51,909 nucleotides of DNA, from contig JAFDZF010000033.1 of assembly GCA_018267055.1 (NCBI GenBank), forward strand, positions 1-51,909. The letters run 5' to 3'. Of the stretch, positions 42,370-49,797 are shown piece after piece. The notes below the pieces were generated by a model that saw only the letters and a list, made by a program, of their open reading frames with translations, did not search any database and was not told where the DNA came from. This DNA comes from Bacteroidota bacterium. GTDB taxonomy: Bacteria > Bacteroidota > Bacteroidia > Flavobacteriales_F > PHOS-HE28. The translations under genes and the position numbers were made by a program. Positions within the stretch are counted from its first letter, which is position 1. Every line of letters begins with the position of its first letter.

Positions 42370-43236
42370 TCAGAAGACCGCGGACAGGGGCATCGCCGTC
42401 TTCAGGCGCACGCCTTTCTCCGTCCGTTCCACCGTCGCGCATTCATTGGCGGCATCGTGCTCCAGGAAGAGCACGAACTCCCGGTCCGCCGCGCGCTCCA
42501 GGAAGTCGCCTTTCTCCTGCAGCGTGAGCAGCGGCCGCGTGTCGTAGGCCATCACCCAGGGCAGGGGGATGTGGTGGACGCTGGGCAGCAGGTCCGCCAT
42601 ATACACCAGCGTGCGGCCCTGGTGGTGCAGGTGCGGGATCATCATCGCATCGGTATGGCCGTTCACCAGCAGCACGTCGAAGCCCGGGAAGAGCCCTTGC
42701 ACGAACGTGTTCGCCGTGGCGTCGGGCCGGTCGAACTCCACGAACCGCAGCTGGCCGCTCTCCTGGATGGGGAGGATGTTCTCCCGCAGGAAGCTGGCCT
42801 TTTCGCGGGCGTTGGGCTTCGTGGCCCATTCCCAGTGGTAGCGGTTGCTCCAATAGGTGGCGTTGGGGAAGGCGGGCGCGAAGCCGTCGCCCTTGCGCAC
42901 GATGCTGCCCCCGCAATGGTCGAAGTGCAGGTGGGTGAGGAATACGTCGGTGATGTCCGCGCGCGAGAAGCCGTGCTTCTTCAGGGAGCCGTCGAGCGTG
43001 GCATCGCCGTGCAGGTCGTAGTGGCCGAAGAACTTCGCATCCTGCTTGTCGCCGATGCCGTTGTCGATGAGGACGAGGCGGTCGCCGGTGCGGACCAGCA
43101 GGCAGCGCATGGCCCAGGTGCAGAGGTTCTTCTCATCGGGCGGGTGCTGCTTGCTCCAGAGCATCTTGGGCACCACGCCGAACATGGCGCCGCCGTCGAG
43201 CTTGAAGAAGCCGGTGTCGATCGTGTACAGTTCCAT
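42370..43236 (-). CDS. MBL-fold metallo-hydrolase (lactonase-like)
   Basis: The 288-residue product starts MELYTIDTGFFKLDGGAMFG. It contains the full metal motif THLHFDHCGG (about residues 100-109), VNGHTDAMMIPHL, a YMADLLPSVHHI segment (second-metal Asp) and FLEHDAANECATVE. The layout and length match the AHL-lactonase/AttM-like or cytosolic MBL hydrolases widespread in Bacteroidota. The substrate is unknown. A CATCTTTG element 5 nt before the ATG supports the start. Confidence 0.9.
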   Translation of the reverse strand: MELYTIDTGFFKLDGGAMFGVVPKMLWSKQHPPDEKNLCTWAMRCLLVRTGDRLVLIDNGIGDKQDAKFFGHYDLHGDATLDGSLKKHGFSRADITDVFLTHLHFDHCGGSIVRKGDGFAPAFPNATYWSNRYHWEWATKPNAREKASFLRENILPIQESGQLRFVEFDRPDATANTFVQGLFPGFDVLLVNGHTDAMMIPHLHHQGRTLVYMADLLPSVHHIPLPWVMAYDTRPLLTLQEKGDFLERAADREFVLFLEHDAANECATVERTEKGVRLKTAMPLSAVF

Positions 43237-43241
43237 GGCGT

Positions 43242-43249
43242 CAAAGATG
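43242..43249 (-). promoter_or_regulatory. -7-like element CATCTTTG of the MBL hydrolase gene
   Basis: CATCTTTG on the minus strand ends 5 nt before the ATG at 43236; one mismatch from TAnnTTTG. Confidence 0.45.
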
Positions 43250-43257
43250 GGTGGGCA

Positions 43258-43734
43258 TCAGAATTTCCACCAAGGACGCCTCGGTCCATCCTTGGGAGGA
43301 TGCGCTGCAGAGGACTGCTCGAGGATGTTCGGCTCGCGTCCGATGAGCGCGACGTTCCCTACGGTCTCGATGCCGTTCCCGGATGCGTTCGGCACGTAAC
43401 GCTGCGCGAACACGGCCGCCTTGGTCGGCCCCTTGGCAAAGGCACGGACCACGACCGCATCATACTTCTTTCCCTCCCAGGTGAGGTAGCCATCGAAGGC
43501 GATCAGGGCGAGGTCCGGTGCCGGTGACGATCTCTTGAGATGCTGTTCCGCCATGCGGGGGCCGTCCTCGTATCGGTCCGTCGCGAAATGGGTGAGGTCC
43601 TTCTTGTCCCCCGCCTGGCTCAGTACGAAGGGGATCAACGGACCTCCGTTGCCGCGAATGGAAGCAATGCCATGCTCCAGCCCCTTGAGCATGAACGCCA
43701 TGAACCGTTCATCCAGGTCGCTATGATCGATCAT
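43258..43734 (-). CDS. Hypothetical protein, about 158 aa
   Basis: The product starts MIDHSDLDERFMAFMLKGLE and has no signal peptide or membrane segment. It is predicted alpha/beta (PLIPFVLSQAGDKKDL, LALIAFDGYLTWEGKKYDAV, AVFAQRYVPNASGNG) and ends in a Pro-rich basic tail (KDGPRRPWWKF). I do not recognise the family. It lies 21 nt upstream of the MBL hydrolase on the same strand, so the two may share a transcript. Upstream codons in frame lack coding character, so this Met is preferred over the longer frame to 43947. Confidence 0.6.
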   Translation of the reverse strand: MIDHSDLDERFMAFMLKGLEHGIASIRGNGGPLIPFVLSQAGDKKDLTHFATDRYEDGPRMAEQHLKRSSPAPDLALIAFDGYLTWEGKKYDAVVVRAFAKGPTKAAVFAQRYVPNASGNGIETVGNVALIGREPNILEQSSAAHPPKDGPRRPWWKF

Positions 43735-43926
43735 GATGGGTCTTGGGTTTGGGTCCAGGTTCCGTGTGGTCGCATGTCGAGCCCGCAGAAGCCGATATCG
43801 ATCACCTACGGTTCCATGGGGGACGAAGTTGGCGGATCGGGCGAAGCCTCCGGTACGCAGCGGTGTTGACAGGCTTCCGTGGACACTTCGCCGGGTGGGC
43901 CTGATGCCGGCAGGTCCTACGCGGGC

Positions 43927-43934
43927 CACCTTTG
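43927..43934 (+). promoter_or_regulatory. -7-like element CACCTTTG of mpl
   Basis: CACCTTTG ends 3 nt before the mpl ATG at 43938, the closest spacing in this window. Confidence 0.45.
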
Positions 43935-43937
43935 TGC

Positions 43938-45311
43938 ATGGAGCCATCGAAGAAGCGCGTCCACTTCATCGCCATCGGCGGCAGCGCCATGCACAACCTG
44001 GCCATCGCCCTGCACCAGAAGGGCTATGAGGTCACCGGGAGCGATGACGAGATCTTCGAGCCGAGCCGCAGCCGCCTGGAGCACCTGGGCCTGCTGCCCG
44101 ACCGCCTGGGCTGGTTCCCCGAGAACCTCACGGGCGACATCGAGGCGGTGATCCTCGGCATGCATGCCCGGGCGGACAATCCCGAGCTGAAGCGCGCGCA
44201 GGAGCTGGGCATCCGCGTGTTCAGCTACCCCGCCTACTTCCACGAGCAGACCAAGGACAAGACGCGCGTGGTGGTGGGCGGCAGCCACGGCAAGACCACC
44301 ATCACCTCCATGATCGTGCATGTGCTGCGCCACGTGGGCAGCAGCTTCGACTACCTGGTGGGCGCGCAGCTGGAGGGCTTCGACTGCATGGTGCGGCTGA
44401 GCGCCGCCAGCAGCGTGGCGGTGATCGAGGGCGACGAATACCTGGCCTCCACGCTGGAGCCGGTGCCGAAGTTCCACCTGTACAAGCCGGACATCGCGCT
44501 CCTCAGCGGCATCGCCTGGGACCACATCAACGTGTTCAAGACCTTCGCGAGCTACGTGGACCAGTTCCGCACGTTCATCCGGCTGATCGAGCCGGGGGGC
44601 AAGCTGATCTATTGCGAGGAGGATCCGGAGGTGAAGGCCCTGGCGCTGGAGAGCGGCGTCACCGCGCAGGCGATCCCCTATGGCGTGCCGCCGCACGTGA
44701 TCCGCGACGGCGTCACCTACCTGGTCACGCAGAAGGGCGAGGTGCCGCTGCAGGTCTTCGGCCGCCACAACCTGATGAACCTGGAGGGCGCGCGCCACGT
44801 GTGCCACCAGCTGGGCATCGGCGACGCGGAGTTCTACGCGGCCATCGCCGGCTTCCGCGGGGCCGCGAAGCGCCTGGAGAAGCTGGCGGAGCAGGAGCGC
44901 AAGGTGGTGTTCAAGGACTTCGCGCATTCCCCGAGCAAGCTGAAGGCCACGGTGGAGGCGGTGCGCGAGCAGTTCCCCGACCGGCGCCTGGTGGCCTGCA
45001 TGGAGCTGCACACCTTCAGCAGCCTCAGCGAAGGCTTCCTCGACCAGTACAAGGGCAGCATGGACCAGGCGGACGCGGCCATCGTGTTCTACGCCCCGCA
45101 CGCCGTGCAGCTGAAGCGGCTCCCGGCCATCCCGGCCGAGCGCATCCACCAGGCCTTCGGCCGCAGCGACCTCCAGGTGCTCACCGACCCCATCGCGGTG
45201 ATGGGCGCCGTGCGGCAGGACATCCGTGAGGGCAGCGTGCTGCTGATGATGAGCAGCGGCAACTTCGGCGGGGTGGACCTTCAGGCGCTCGCCGAGGCGT
45301 TCATCGCCTGA
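43938..45311 (+). CDS. mpl: UDP-N-acetylmuramate:tripeptide ligase Mpl (Mur ligase family)
   Basis: The 457-residue Mur ligase starts KKRVHFIAIGGSAMHNLAIA, the UDP-MurNAc-binding Rossmann loop. The ATP site is VVVGGSHGKTTITSMI, and the central domain holds VIEGDEYLAS and LLSGIAWDHINVFKTF. The ligase domain has FGRHNLMNLEGARHVC and VFKDFAHSPSKLKATV. The IGGSAMHNLA and DEY/DH variants fit Mpl, which attaches recycled L-Ala-gamma-D-Glu-meso-DAP to UDP-MurNAc, better than canonical MurC. The TTG at 43932 lies inside the -7 element, so ATG 43938 is the start. The gene overlaps the convergent DUF4199 gene by 11 nt. Confidence 0.9.
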   Translation: MEPSKKRVHFIAIGGSAMHNLAIALHQKGYEVTGSDDEIFEPSRSRLEHLGLLPDRLGWFPENLTGDIEAVILGMHARADNPELKRAQELGIRVFSYPAYFHEQTKDKTRVVVGGSHGKTTITSMIVHVLRHVGSSFDYLVGAQLEGFDCMVRLSAASSVAVIEGDEYLASTLEPVPKFHLYKPDIALLSGIAWDHINVFKTFASYVDQFRTFIRLIEPGGKLIYCEEDPEVKALALESGVTAQAIPYGVPPHVIRDGVTYLVTQKGEVPLQVFGRHNLMNLEGARHVCHQLGIGDAEFYAAIAGFRGAAKRLEKLAEQERKVVFKDFAHSPSKLKATVEAVREQFPDRRLVACMELHTFSSLSEGFLDQYKGSMDQADAAIVFYAPHAVQLKRLPAIPAERIHQAFGRSDLQVLTDPIAVMGAVRQDIREGSVLLMMSSGNFGGVDLQALAEAFIA

Positions 45312-45777
45312 AGCGCCGCAGCACCTTGTGGTGCACCGCGGCGAAGAACAGCGCGTTCACCACGCCCGCGATGAAGAGCCCGAAGAAGGTGAGCGTGGCA
45401 TAGCCGCCCGGCGTGTACATCGCGTTCACCTTGTCGCGGGCTTCCGCCTCGGGGTGCCCCTGCTGGATGAAGCCCTGGATGAGGCGTTCGTTCCGTTCGG
45501 GGAACTCCGTGACGTTGACGGACGTGTAGAACACCCAGGTGAAGAGGGCGATCATCAGGGCATAGAGCGCCGCGTCGCGCATGCCGTTGCGGATCAGGTC
45601 GGCCATCCCGCGCGAAGGGTCGGCCTTCAGCAGGAAGAAGCCCGTGAGGAAGGTGACCAGCACGAGCAGGAAGAGGTGCACCGGCGCGAACTGGAAGGCC
45701 TCCACCCGGACGCCGCCATAGAAGAAGCCCAGGCGAAGGGCGATGCCGAGCAGGGCGAGGAGGAAAGCGGTGCGCAT
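45301..45777 (-). CDS. DUF4199-like membrane protein
   Basis: The 158-residue product has four membrane segments (about 4-20, 29-50, 69-86 and 127-147). A loop with RDKVNAMYTPGGYATLTFFG lies between the third and fourth, matching the layout of DUF4199 proteins of Bacteroidota. No function is known. ATG at 45777 (MRTAFLLALLG) is preferred over a TTG six bases earlier. Its 3' end overlaps the convergent mpl gene, and its upstream region is occupied by one arm of the inverted repeats flanking the four-helix-bundle gene. Confidence 0.75.
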   Translation of the reverse strand: MRTAFLLALLGIALRLGFFYGGVRVEAFQFAPVHLFLLVLVTFLTGFFLLKADPSRGMADLIRNGMRDAALYALMIALFTWVFYTSVNVTEFPERNERLIQGFIQQGHPEAEARDKVNAMYTPGGYATLTFFGLFIAGVVNALFFAAVHHKVLRRFRR

Positions 45778-45780
45778 GGT

Positions 45781-45808
45781 CAAGGGCAGGTGGCAAGAGC
45801 AACAGGCA
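45781..45808 (+). repeat. Left inverted-repeat arm flanking the four-helix-bundle gene
   Basis: This 28-nt arm pairs with 46287-46314 at 25 of 28 positions; the outer 16 nt are perfect. It contains the 11-mer GCAGGTGGCAA (45786-45796), also present in the other three arrays. Confidence 0.85.
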
Positions 45809-45812
45809 TGGC

Positions 45813-46202
45813 CTATCCGTGCTTGGGCTGGCAGTAAGCGTCGGGGTGGTCGATCATGTGGCCGAGCAGTCGACCGACCTCTTCCGATAACGTGAGGATC
45901 GGAGCGACGTCCTTCCGTTCAACATGGCCGCACGCCACGGCATGGTCCAGCCAGACCTGGGTTTCGGCATTCTCCCCATCGGCATCGGTCATCTTCGAAA
46001 TGAAATGCAGGGGATACCTCTTCTTCCGGTAGCCCTCGGCCAGCTGGGCGGTCACCGAGCGCGATGAGCGACGGACCTGGTCGGTCAGTGAAAAGCGCTC
46101 TTCCGAAGGGAGCCTTTTGGACAAGGTGAACACCAATGTGGACATCTCGAAGGCCTTTCTATAGACCGTCATATCCTTGAAACCGGCCATGGCAGGGAAC
46201 AT
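45813..46202 (-). CDS. Four-helix-bundle protein (TIGR02436 / S23 type)
   Basis: The 129-residue product begins [20 protein letters not shown] and shows the family pattern: F-K-x-x-x-V-Y-x-K-A-F at the start, [39 protein letters not shown] and [15 protein letters not shown]. Related proteins are encoded in 23S rRNA intervening sequences, and the fold is shared with the Avd accessory protein of diversity-generating retroelements. Biochemical function is unknown. The family begins at the FKDM segment, so ATG 46190 is a possible alternative start; a TACATTTC element lies just upstream of 46202. Base composition is lower in GC than rho and mpl beside it. Inverted repeats flank the gene. Confidence 0.88.
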   Translation of the reverse strand: MFPAMAGFKDMTVYRKAFEMSTLVFTLSKRLPSEERFSLTDQVRRSSRSVTAQLAEGYRKKRYPLHFISKMTDADGENAETQVWLDHAVACGHVERKDVAPILTLSEEVGRLLGHMIDHPDAYCQPKHG

Positions 46203-46286
46203 TTCGTTCCAAGAAATGTAGCAAGGCCTCACGAACGACCGCCGGAGCATCTCCGTGCCGAGCCCATTGCGCTTGCCGGTCGCCCT

Positions 46287-46314
46287 TGCCAGTTGCCTTT
46301 GCCACCTGCCCTTG
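46287..46314 (-). repeat. Right inverted-repeat arm flanking the four-helix-bundle gene
   Basis: Reverse-complement partner of 45781-45808. It sits within a run of TTGCC words (46262-46324) between the four-helix-bundle gene and the end of rho. Confidence 0.85.
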
Positions 46315-46329
46315 CCTGCAGGAATGGCA

Positions 46330-48189
46330 TCAGCCGTTCATGGAAACAAGGAACTCCTCGTTGCTCTTCGTCCCTTCCATGCGCGTCTTCACGAACTCCA
46401 TCGCTTCCACCGGGTTCATGTCGGCCAGGTGCTTGCGGAGGATCCAGGTGCGCTGGAGCACGTCCTTGTGGTGGAGCAGGTCGTCGCGGCGGGTGCCGGA
46501 GGCGAGGATGTCGATGGCGGGGAAGATGCGGCGGTTGCTGATCTTCCGGTCGAGCTGCAGTTCCATGTTGCCCGTGCCCTTGAACTCCTCGAAGATCACC
46601 TCGTCCATCTTGCTGCCGGTCTCCACCAGCGCCGTGGCGAGGATGGTGAGGCTGCCGCCGTTCTCGATCTTCCGCGCGGCGCCGAAGAAGCGCTTCGGCT
46701 TCTGGAGGGCGTTGGCGTCCACGCCGCCGGAGAGGATCTTGCCGCTGGCGGGCTGCACCGTGTTGTAGGCGCGGGCCAGGCGGGTGATGGAGTCGAGCAG
46801 GATCACCACGTCGTGGCCGCATTCGGTGAGGCACTTGGCCTTCTCCAGCACCATGCTGGCCACCTGCACGTGGCGGGCGGCGGGCTCATCGAAGGTGCTG
46901 GCGATCACTTCGGCGTTCACGCTGCGGGCCATGTCGGTCACCTCTTCGGGGCGCTCGTCCACCAGCAGCACGATCAGGTACACCTCGGGGTGGTTGGCCG
47001 CGATGGCGTTGGCCACGTCCTTCAGCAGGATCGTTTTGCCGGTCTTGGGCTGCGCCACGATGAGGCCGCGCTGGCCCTTGCCGATGGGGGCGAAGAGGTC
47101 GAGCACGCGCATGCTCAGGTTGGCCGCCTTGCCGGTGATGTTGAACTTCTCGTCGGGGAAGAGGGGCGTGAGGAACTTGAACGGCACCCGGTCGCGCACC
47201 CACTCGGGGTCGCGGCCGTTGATCTTGTCCACCTTCACCAGCGGGAAGAACTTGTCCCCATCGCGTGGCGGGCGCACATAGCCGTGCACGGTGTCGCCCA
47301 GCTTCAGGCCGAGCTGCTTGATCTGCTGCTGGCCCACGTACACGTCGTCGGGCGAGGGCAGGTAGTTGTAGTCGCTGCTGCGGAGGAAGCCGTAGCCCTC
47401 GGGCATGATCTCCAGCACGCCGTCGGTCTCCACGAACGTGTCGAAGTTGTACTGGGGCTGCTGCTGCCGCTGCTCGCCCTGGCGCGGGCGGTCGTCCCGG
47501 TCGTTCCGGTTGCCGTCGTTCCGGTTCCCCTCCGGCCGCTGGCCCTCGTTCCGGTTCCCTTCGGGGCGGTGCTGCCCCTCGGGCCGCTGGCCTTCGTTGC
47601 GGTCGTTGCGCGGCTGCTGTTGGTCGCGCTGCTGGTCCCGCTGGTCGCGGGTGCGGTCGCGCTGGCCATCCTGATGTCCGCGCTGTTGCTGTTCGGGGCG
47701 TTCGCCCGGCTGGCGCTGTTCACGGGGCGCGTTCTCGCCGGGGCCTGCCGCGGGGCGTTCGCCTTCGACGCGGGGGCGGCGTTCGCGGCGCTCGAAGCGT
47801 TCGCGCCGGTCGCCCCGTTCCTCGCGGGCGGGCGGCTGTGCGGTCACCGGTGCAGGGGCGCGTTCCGGAGCGGGGGGCGCCTCCTCTTCGTCCTCGTCCT
47901 CGTCGTCCTCCCCGTTCTCTTCCTCCTCATCGTCCTCGTCGTCGTCCTCATCGTCCGCGCCGGGGGCGGGCAGGGGCTCGGGATCCGGCTCGGGATCGGG
48001 GGCCTCATCGGCGATGGCCATGGCGGCGATGGCGTCGGTGTCCCGGTTGTCGGTGGCACCCTGCGCGAGCAGGATCTTGTCGATCAGGTCCTGCTTCTTG
48101 AGCGTTTCGGTCTTCTTCAGGTTCAGCTGTTTGGCGATCTCCTTGAGCTCGGCGAGCTTCAGGGACGCCAGCGCGCTCTTGTCGTACAT
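46330..48189 (-). CDS. rho: Transcription termination factor Rho with long disordered insertion
   Basis: The 619-residue product has an N-terminal Rho_N helix bundle (residues 1-45, [19 protein letters not shown]). A non-conserved insertion of about 200 residues follows: first acidic (runs of Asp/Glu, about 60-105), then Arg/Gln/Asn/Gly-rich with near-repeats of GQRPEGNRN (about 120-245). Next come the RNA-binding OB domain ([16 protein letters not shown]) and the ATPase: Walker [35 protein letters not shown]-loop region ([13 protein letters not shown]) and R-loop [14 protein letters not shown], ending [17 protein letters not shown]. Bacteroidota Rho commonly carries such an insertion, which in Bacteroides drives condensate formation. 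A distant AACCTTCG element at 48343 would give a leader of about 145 nt. Confidence 0.97.
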   Translation of the reverse strand: MYDKSALASLKLAELKEIAKQLNLKKTETLKKQDLIDKILLAQGATDNRDTDAIAAMAIADEAPDPEPDPEPLPAPGADDEDDDEDDEEEENGEDDEDEDEEEAPPAPERAPAPVTAQPPAREERGDRRERFERRERRPRVEGERPAAGPGENAPREQRQPGERPEQQQRGHQDGQRDRTRDQRDQQRDQQQPRNDRNEGQRPEGQHRPEGNRNEGQRPEGNRNDGNRNDRDDRPRQGEQRQQQPQYNFDTFVETDGVLEIMPEGYGFLRSSDYNYLPSPDDVYVGQQQIKQLGLKLGDTVHGYVRPPRDGDKFFPLVKVDKINGRDPEWVRDRVPFKFLTPLFPDEKFNITGKAANLSMRVLDLFAPIGKGQRGLIVAQPKTGKTILLKDVANAIAANHPEVYLIVLLVDERPEEVTDMARSVNAEVIASTFDEPAARHVQVASMVLEKAKCLTECGHDVVILLDSITRLARAYNTVQPASGKILSGGVDANALQKPKRFFGAARKIENGGSLTILATALVETGSKMDEVIFEEFKGTGNMELQLDRKISNRRIFPAIDILASGTRRDDLLHHKDVLQRTWILRKHLADMNPVEAMEFVKTRMEGTKSNEEFLVSMNG

Positions 48190-48388
48190 GAGGCGGAAGT
48201 GTCGTGTGGGAAGGGGCCTATACGGCCGGGTGTGAAGCCGCTGGGGCTTTCAGGTACGTTCCAGACTATCGTTCGGAGGGAGGGCTGACGCCGGCGCCGG
48301 GGTACCGGTACGGTATCAGCTTGAAGAACGGTGCAATGATAGCGAAGGTTCGGCGAACGGCCATCCGGCACGAATGCCGGGCAGGGGC

Positions 48389-48396
48389 GATCTTCG
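48389..48396 (+). promoter_or_regulatory. -7-like element GATCTTCG of the DUF4293 gene
   Basis: GATCTTCG ends 16 nt before the ATG at 48413; a partial match to TAnnTTTG. Confidence 0.3.
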
Positions 48397-48412
48397 CCCA
48401 TCTTTTCCGCTC

Positions 48413-48886
48413 ATGTTGCAACGCAAACAGACCGTTTTCCTCCTGCTGGCCGTGCTTTGCGGGGTGCTCACCTTCTTCTTCCCCGTGGACACCTTCCTCC
48501 GCGGCGACCAGGCCTACATCTTCCGCACCACGGGCCTCTTCCTGCCCGACGGCACCCCCGTGCCGGACGCCAGCACCAAGGTGCCTTTCGCCGCGGTGAT
48601 CGGCGTGCTGAGCGCAGCCCTGCTGATCGCGGTCTTCCTTTACCGGAACCGTCCGCGGCAGATCCTCTTCGTGCGCTCCAGCTACATCCTGCTGCTGGCC
48701 GTGGTGGCCTTCCTCTTCATCACCGACACGTCCATCACCGCCTACCTGGAGAAGGGCGGGAACGTGACCAACCACTACGGGGCCTCGGCCCTGCTGCCCG
48801 TGCTCATGCTCATGTTCGCCTTCCTGGCCGAGCGCGGCATCCGGAAGGACGAGGCCCTGGTGAAGAGCATGGACCGGCTGCGATAA
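48413..48886 (+). CDS. DUF4293 family membrane protein
   Basis: The 157-residue product starts MLQRKQTVFLLLAVLCGVLT, the characteristic N-terminus of DUF4293 proteins (MIQRxQSxFL), and has four membrane segments (about 6-26, 60-80, 88-105 and 123-140) with an extracytoplasmic loop after the first. The family is restricted to Bacteroidota, and no function is known. It diverges from rho and is followed by the repeat array at 48887, which separates it from the convergent phosphoesterase gene. Confidence 0.85.
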   Translation: MLQRKQTVFLLLAVLCGVLTFFFPVDTFLRGDQAYIFRTTGLFLPDGTPVPDASTKVPFAAVIGVLSAALLIAVFLYRNRPRQILFVRSSYILLLAVVAFLFITDTSITAYLEKGGNVTNHYGASALLPVLMLMFAFLAERGIRKDEALVKSMDRLR

Positions 48887-49004
48887 GGGCCAAGGGGCAA
48901 TAGGCAGGCGCAGGTGGCAAGGCCTTGGCGGCGCTTGCCCCTGCACATTGCCCCTGCCTATTGCCCCTGCCTATTGCCCTTGCTACTTGCCCTTGCCTAT
49001 TGCC
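48887..49004. repeat. Intergenic inverted array with 13-bp tandem repeats
   Basis: The left part (48887-48923) is made of GGCA words and includes GCAGGTGGCAA (48910-48920). The right part is five consecutive 13-bp units close to TTGCCCCTGCCTA (48935-48999) plus a partial sixth. A perfect 14-bp inverted repeat links the halves (48894-48907 with 48954-48967). It begins right after the DUF4293 stop, between convergent genes, so it may act as a bidirectional transcript end. Confidence 0.9.
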
Positions 49005-49030
49005 TTTCACCGTCTGCTCCTGCCACCCGC

Positions 49031-49537
49031 CTACTGGACCGCACTGCGCGTCCCCAGTTCCACCACTTCCAGGTCCTTCAGTTCGGTGCCGTCGATGGTG
49101 AACCGCAGGAGGGTGCGCACCTGGTGCCAGCCGTGCCGCCCGCAGGCGCCGGGGTTCATGTAGAGGGTGCCCACCGCCGGGTCGAACTTCACCAGGCAGA
49201 GGTGCGAATGCCCGCAGATGAAGAGCGTGGGCCGCTCGGTGCGCAGGGCCTTCAGCACGGGCGGGGTGTAGCGCGGCGGCCGCCCGCCGATGTGGGTCAT
49301 CCATACGCGGACCCCTTCCACGGTGAAGTGCAGGTGCTCGGGGAATTCCTGGCGCAGCGGAGGGCCGTCGATGTTGCCGTACACGGCGCGCAGGGGCTTC
49401 CAACGCTTCAGCTCCTCGGTGACCTCCGGCGTGCCGATGTCGCCCGCGTGCCAGATCTCGTCGCAGGCCGCGAAGTGGTCGCGGATCCGCGGGTCGAGCC
49501 ATCCGTGGGTATCGCTGAGCAGGCCGATGCGGCGCAT
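49031..49537 (-). CDS. YfcE-like metallophosphoesterase
   Basis: The 168-residue product has the calcineurin-like metal-site motifs in order: GLLSDTHGWLD (D-x-H), IWHAGDIG (GD), VYGNIDGP (GNxD), WMTHIGG (H) and FICGHSHLCLV (GHxH). Length and layout match the YfcE/MJ0936 phosphodiesterases, which act on diverse phosphodiesters in vitro; the in vivo substrate is unknown. The frame runs through the repeat array upstream, but MRRIGLLSDTHG is the correct start and has a CACCTTCG element 4 nt upstream. Confidence 0.92.
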   Translation of the reverse strand: MRRIGLLSDTHGWLDPRIRDHFAACDEIWHAGDIGTPEVTEELKRWKPLRAVYGNIDGPPLRQEFPEHLHFTVEGVRVWMTHIGGRPPRYTPPVLKALRTERPTLFICGHSHLCLVKFDPAVGTLYMNPGACGRHGWHQVRTLLRFTIDGTELKDLEVVELGTRSAVQ

Positions 49538-49541
49538 GGCG

Positions 49542-49549
49542 CGAAGGTG
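49542..49549 (-). promoter_or_regulatory. -7-like element CACCTTCG of the phosphoesterase gene
   Basis: CACCTTCG on the minus strand ends 4 nt before the ATG at 49537. Confidence 0.45.
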
Positions 49550-49570
49550 GGGGAGAAAGGGGGAGTGAAA

Positions 49571-49734
49571 GGCAACAGGCAACAGGCAAAGGCAATGGGC
49601 AGGGGCAGGTGGCAACTGCCGACCGCTTTTGCCGATCGCCTCTTGATTTTGCCCATTGCCTCTTGATTTTGCCCATTGCCTTTTGCCCATTGCCCCTGCC
49701 CATTGCCTTTGCCCCTGCCAACTGCCCCTGCCGA
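49571..49734. repeat. Intergenic inverted array with 23-bp arms and 20-bp tandem repeat
   Basis: The left part is GGCAA words with GCAGGTGGCAA at 49605-49615; the right part is TTGCC words. Arms 49585-49607 and 49691-49713 form a perfect 23-bp inverted repeat with an 83-nt spacer. Inside, a 20-bp unit starting TCTTGATTTTGCCC is exactly duplicated (49641-49660, 49661-49680). It lies between divergent genes, so a simple terminator role is unlikely. Confidence 0.9.
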
Positions 49735-49754
49735 CCGGCTCGCGGCCCCACCGC

Positions 49755-49762
49755 TACTTTTG
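49755..49762 (+). promoter_or_regulatory. -7 element TACTTTTG of truA
   Basis: TACTTTTG, a full match to TAnnTTTG, lies 26 nt before the first possible truA ATG (49789), directly after the repeat array. Confidence 0.55.
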
Positions 49763-49797
49763 CGCCCCTTCGGTCGTCCCTGGTCCGGATGGAGATC

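Larger units (their letters stand above)
45781..46314. mobile_element. Candidate 534-bp element: four-helix-bundle gene between inverted repeats
   Basis: A single lower-GC gene is bracketed by 28-bp imperfect terminal inverted repeats, ending 4 nt beyond the stop on one side and 84-112 nt before the start on the other. No transposase is encoded, so movement would need help in trans. I saw no clear target-site duplication. Calling it an element is inference from geometry and from the related gene-less arrays at 48887 and 49571. Confidence 0.4.

Noticed and set aside
45781-46314. Four-helix-bundle gene considered as part of a diversity-generating retroelement
   Set aside because: No reverse transcriptase, template/variable repeat pair or target gene is visible nearby; only the fold relationship to Avd remains.
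48935-49004. 13-bp tandem repeats considered as a CRISPR array
   Set aside because: Units are directly adjacent with no spacers, far shorter than CRISPR repeats, and no cas genes are present.
49555-49735. N-terminal extensions of the phosphoesterase and TruA through the repeat array
   Set aside because: Open frames through the array give low-complexity Gly/Gln/Lys or Pro/Leu/Cys peptides; both families start at the chosen Met residues, and -7 elements lie between array and start.
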